Below, in pieces: positions 61,322 through 64,000 of a DNA stretch of 64,000 bases. The stretch is from Rhinopithecimicrobium faecis (GTDB taxonomy: Bacteria; Bacteroidota; Bacteroidia; Sphingobacteriales; Sphingobacteriaceae), in the NCBI GenBank assembly GCA_017942165.1, contig JAGKSB010000011.1, positions 53,534 through 117,533 on the forward strand, read 5' to 3'. Position numbers and translations under genes: made by a program. Numbering within the stretch: position 1 is the first letter of the stretch; each line of letters starts with the position of its first letter. A model generated the notes under the pieces. It had not been told where the DNA came from. It made no database searches and worked only from the letters and a program-made list of their open reading frames with translations.

Positions 61322-63457
61322 TTAGTTTTCAACAGTTGTATTTTCAGTATTTTTATTAGCCTTAATATCTGTTCCCATACGTTGTAGGTAGGCGATCATA
61401 GCTATAATTTCACGGTCAGCAGTGACATGCACTTGATTCTGTTTTAAGTCATCCACAATCCCTTGTGCTTGCTTATTTAAATCATTTTGCGCATTGGCAA
61501 TTTGCTCATTAGAATAAGGTACACCAAGGATACGCATAGCGTTTAACTTCCCTACAAGGGTACTATTATCTAATTTTTGATCAATTAACCAGCCGTACTG
61601 AGGCATGATACTTCCTGGAGAAGTGATGGTTGGATCCAATAGGTGGTCAAAGTGCCATTTATTAGGATATTTTCCACCGATACGTTGCAAATCAGGCCCC
61701 GTACGTTTAGAACCCCATAAGAAAGGTCTATCGTATACATACTCTCCAGCTTTCGAATATTCTCCATAGCGGGCTGTTTCAGAACGGAATGGGCGGATAG
61801 CTTGAGTATGGCAGTTGACACAACCTTCGCGAATATATAGATCACGTCCTTGTAGTTCTAGCGCCGTATATGGTTGTACAGACTGAATGGTAGGAATATT
61901 CGAGGAGATGGTAAATGTTGGCAACATTTCTACCATACCGCCGATTAGAATCGCAATAAGGGCAAGCACCATAAATAACATCGGTTTACGTTCTAATCGA
62001 CGATGGGTAGATTTTTCATTAACTGTTAATGGCTCTAAGGCTGGAGCTTCAGCAGGTTCATTAGCTAATAAAGTACCTTTTTGCATGGTTTTCACCAAGT
62101 TGTAGGCCATCAATATTACCCCCGCTAAATAGAAGGCACCACCTAAGGCACGCATCATGTGCATCGGAAGAATTTCTAGTGTTGTTGCTAGGAAGTTTGG
62201 ATATTTCAAAATTCCTTCTGGCGTAAATTCTTTCCACATAAGTCCTTGAACAATAGCTGCCCAGTACATTGGTACAGCATAGAAAAGAATCCCTAAAGTA
62301 CCTAACCAAAAGTGAACAGAAGCTAATTTCTTAGAATATAACTCGGTGTCATATACACGAGGTAACAACCAGTAAAGGATAGCGAACGTCATAAATCCAT
62401 TCCAACCTAAGGCACCAATATGTACGTGTGCTACGATCCAATCTGTAAAGTGGGCAATGGCATTTACTTGTTTTAACGAAAGCATAGGACCTTCAAAAGT
62501 CGCCATACCATAAGCCGTAAGTGCTACTACCATAAACTTCAACGTAGGCTCTGTTCTAACTTTATCCCAGGCACCACGAAGCGTCAATAATCCATTGATC
62601 ATACCTCCCCAAGATGGAGCGATTAACATAATGGAGAATACGACACCTAGAGATTGCACCCAAGAAGGTAGCGCTGTATATAATAAATGGTGAGGCCCAG
62701 CCCAGATATAGATAAAAATTAGGGACCAGAAGTGCAGGATACTTAATTTATACGAGTAAACGGGACGGTTGGCCATTTTTGGAAGGAAGTAGTACATCAT
62801 TCCTAAAAATGGGGTTGTCAGGAAGAATGCAACGGCATTATGTCCATACCACCATTGTACTAAGGCATCTTGCACACCGGCATATACATAGTAACTTTTC
62901 CAGAAGGATACGGGCAGCTGCATGGAGTTAACAATATGTAATATGGCAACAGTCACAAAAGTTGCGATATAAAACCATACTGCGACATACATATGTCTCT
63001 CACGGCGTTTGATAATGGTACCAAACATATTAATCCCGAAGACAACCCAGATTAAGGTTATACCAATATCAATAGGCCATTCCATTTCAGCGTATTCATG
63101 GGAGGATGTATACCCTAGGAGTAAGGTGATTGCGGAGGCAATAATCACCAGCTGCCATCCCCAAAAATGTATTTTACTTAATACATCGCTAAACATACGT
63201 GCCTTTAATACACGTTGTAAGGAATAATAAACCCCCATAAAAATGGCGTTCCCGACAAAGGCAAAAATTACGGCATTCGTATGTACAGGTCTTACACGTC
63301 CGAAGGTGCTGTATTGTGTCGCAAAATTTAGGGCTGGCCATACGAGCTGCATGGCCACAAGTAATCCGATGGACATACCTACTATACCCCAGACAATGGT
63401 CGCGACTCCAAAATTTCTGACAATCTTATTGTCATAATTAAATTGCTCTAACTGCAT
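61322..63457 (-). CDS. ccoNO: Fused cbb3 cytochrome c oxidase subunits I and II (CcoNO)
   Basis: This 711-residue protein joins the heme-copper catalytic subunit CcoN to the cytochrome c subunit CcoO. The N-terminal part (about 1-475) has about twelve helices with the His ligands of the cbb3 type (for example RVRPVHTNAVIFAF, WWYGHNAVAFFLT, HIVNSM, DWIVAHVHIGALGWNGF). A linker near residues 470-495 leads to a membrane anchor and the CcoO domain, with C546-V-N-C-H550 and the QYGW and RPF features. The fusion is typical of Bacteroidota. The enzyme has high oxygen affinity. It is driven by the promoter at 63481-63511. Confidence 0.96.
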   Translation of the reverse strand: MQLEQFNYDNKIVRNFGVATIVWGIVGMSIGLLVAMQLVWPALNFATQYSTFGRVRPVHTNAVIFAFVGNAIFMGVYYSLQRVLKARMFSDVLSKIHFWGWQLVIIASAITLLLGYTSSHEYAEMEWPIDIGITLIWVVFGINMFGTIIKRRERHMYVAVWFYIATFVTVAILHIVNSMQLPVSFWKSYYVYAGVQDALVQWWYGHNAVAFFLTTPFLGMMYYFLPKMANRPVYSYKLSILHFWSLIFIYIWAGPHHLLYTALPSWVQSLGVVFSIMLIAPSWGGMINGLLTLRGAWDKVRTEPTLKFMVVALTAYGMATFEGPMLSLKQVNAIAHFTDWIVAHVHIGALGWNGFMTFAILYWLLPRVYDTELYSKKLASVHFWLGTLGILFYAVPMYWAAIVQGLMWKEFTPEGILKYPNFLATTLEILPMHMMRALGGAFYLAGVILMAYNLVKTMQKGTLLANEPAEAPALEPLTVNEKSTHRRLERKPMLFMVLALIAILIGGMVEMLPTFTISSNIPTIQSVQPYTALELQGRDLYIREGCVNCHTQAIRPFRSETARYGEYSKAGEYVYDRPFLWGSKRTGPDLQRIGGKYPNKWHFDHLLDPTITSPGSIMPQYGWLIDQKLDNSTLVGKLNAMRILGVPYSNEQIANAQNDLNKQAQGIVDDLKQNQVHVTADREIIAMIAYLQRMGTDIKANKNTENTTVEN

Positions 63458-63468
63458 TACTGATAGTG

Positions 63469-63483
63469 TTGATTTCTAATCAA
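63469..63483. promoter_or_regulatory. FNR-like dyad at the cco promoter
   Basis: TTGATTTCTAATCAA has 5-bp arms TTGAT/ATCAA separated by 5 bp. It overlaps the -7 box edge and probable start site. It resembles the CRP/FNR consensus but the spacer is one base longer than the usual 4, so the identity of the regulator is uncertain. Confidence 0.4.
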
Positions 63484-63511
63484 AAGTAGGGAGCTTTACA
63501 TGACATTCAAA
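63481..63511 (-). promoter_or_regulatory. Bacteroidota-type promoter of the cco operon
   Basis: On the minus strand TTTG (63508-63511), 19 bp and TACTTTTG (63481-63488) match the TTTG-N19-TAnnTTTG consensus exactly. The start should lie near 63475, leaving a leader of about 18 nt before the ccoNO ATG at 63457. Confidence 0.75.
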
Positions 63512-63842
63512 TGATACTTATTTGCTTTAAATATAATTTAGGTCATCTAGGAAAATGGAAAATGTAAGGTAGATTACTTTTTGAAATAAAACACCTTTAA
63601 TCGTGCTAGATTTCAATATTTTCGGGTGAAAAACAGTGGGATTATTAGTATTAACTTAAGTATTTACAGTTAAGCTACATGATATTACCAGTTCTTAATG
63701 GTGCTAAAATTTTCTTATTTACTGGTTTTGGTAAGTTTTTTTCTTGGAGAAAACTCGCGGTAGACTCAATAGCAATAAAAAATAGAGTCGCGTAAAAATA
63801 GGCTCACAAAAAACTTAGGCACCTGAAAAAATGGGCACACAA
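63512..63842. other. Non-coding region between cco promoter and 5S terminator
   Basis: These 331 bp are AT-rich with no gene, tRNA or strong hairpin. A small piece, TAGGCACCT at 63816-63824, matches the 5S 5' end (TAGGCACCT at 63983-63991), possibly a trace of an old duplication. Otherwise I see nothing in it. Confidence 0.5.
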
Positions 63843-63874
63843 AAAAGCCCTTTAGTTTTCACTAAAGGGCTTTT
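63843..63874 (-). terminator. Terminator of the rRNA operon
   Basis: AAAAGCCCTTTAG and its complement form a 13-bp stem around a 6-base loop, followed on the minus strand by a TTTTTT run. It lies 10 bp after the 5S gene and separates it from the cco region. Confidence 0.93.
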
Positions 63875-63884
63875 GTATAAAAAA

Positions 63885-63991
63885 AGGCACCGACCTACTC
63901 TCCCACCTGTTACGGCAATACCATCGGCTCTGGCGGGCTTGACTGCTCTGTTCGGAATGGGAAGAGGTAGACACCGCCGATATAGGCACCT
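63885..63991 (-). rRNA. rrf: 5S ribosomal RNA
   Basis: On the minus strand AGGTGCC at the 5' end pairs with GGTGCCT at the 3' end (two G-U pairs in the helix I stem). Inside are the conserved CCCATTCCGAACAG (loop B/C) and the GGAGAGTAGGTCGG tail characteristic of 5S rRNA. The 107-base length is close to usual (about 110). The 23S and 16S genes of the operon should lie to the right, outside the window. Ends are estimated from stem pairing. Confidence 0.9.
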
Positions 63992-64000
63992 AAAATAAGG

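Noticed and set aside
63816..63824. Second 5S fragment downstream of the rRNA terminator
   Set aside because: Only nine bases match the 5S 5' end, too few to call a duplicated or broken rRNA gene.
1..64000. Prophage, transposon, integron or toxin-antitoxin genes
   Set aside because: No transposase, integrase, capsid, terminal inverted repeat or addiction-type gene pair was found; gene order and composition look like core chromosome throughout.

Overview
The window is a 64 kb piece of chromosome from a Bacteroidota bacterium, most likely a Sphingobacteriaceae member (Sphingobacterium/Pedobacter type). The reasons are: AT-rich sequence; promoters of the Bacteroidota form TTTG-N19/20-TAnnTTTG; the uppS-bamA-ompH-ompH order; a fused ccoNO gene inside a ccoNO-Q-P-G-H-safE cluster; FHS-type sugar transport with BadF-type sugar kinases; class I PEP carboxylase; and many proteins with Sec signals or lipoboxes bound for the outer membrane. 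I see no prophage, insertion sequence, CRISPR array or toxin-antitoxin cassette. It reads as core chromosome with a few lineage-specific genes.

Layout. 1-4.5 kb: end of uppS, bamA and two Skp/OmpH chaperones (envelope biogenesis). 4.6-6.7 kb: a two-gene Fe-S electron-transfer unit. 6.8-14.2 kb (minus): ppc, a DUF4142-like lipoprotein, a Gfo/Idh/MocA oxidoreductase, the polyphosphate pair ppk1-ppx, and tRNA-Leu. 14.5-18.4 kb: a FUSC-ypdA operon facing a tetR gene across an unusual triplicated 24-bp repeat. 18.5-23.7 kb: murB, an ECF sigma factor, a small cytochrome b5-like protein, a PfkB kinase, three identical tRNA-Asn genes and mgtE. 24-26.9 kb: a large secreted protein combining a gluzincin motif, a propeller-like region and a probable beta barrel. 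27-33.3 kb: pgk, sppA, folK-Hpt, pssA and rho.

33.7-41.7 kb: an FHS sugar transporter with a BadF-type sugar kinase (probable amino-sugar uptake and phosphorylation), a metallo-beta-lactamase-fold hydrolase with YbaB, a signal-less BtuF-like protein, an acidic repeat-containing protein, thymidine kinase, glutathione peroxidase and a second BadF-type kinase. 41.8-51.6 kb: an M61 peptidase, a small outer-membrane barrel, acyl-CoA ligase, a YihY/BrkB membrane protein, a macroglobulin-like/plug-domain protein and cardiolipin synthase. 51.9-57.7 kb: a complete RND efflux operon. 57.8-63.5 kb (minus): the cbb3 oxidase operon behind a canonical promoter. The window ends in the 5S gene of an rRNA operon.

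There is no obvious new defence or biosynthetic system. The observations best worth a second look are the HExxH/propeller/barrel protein, the macroglobulin-like protein with a plug-like tail, the cytoplasmic BtuF-like protein, the FUSC-YpdA pair with its triplicated terminator arm, and two near-perfect operators in front of ompH-2 and the ECF sigma gene. All product calls rest on reading motifs in the translations. No database search was possible.
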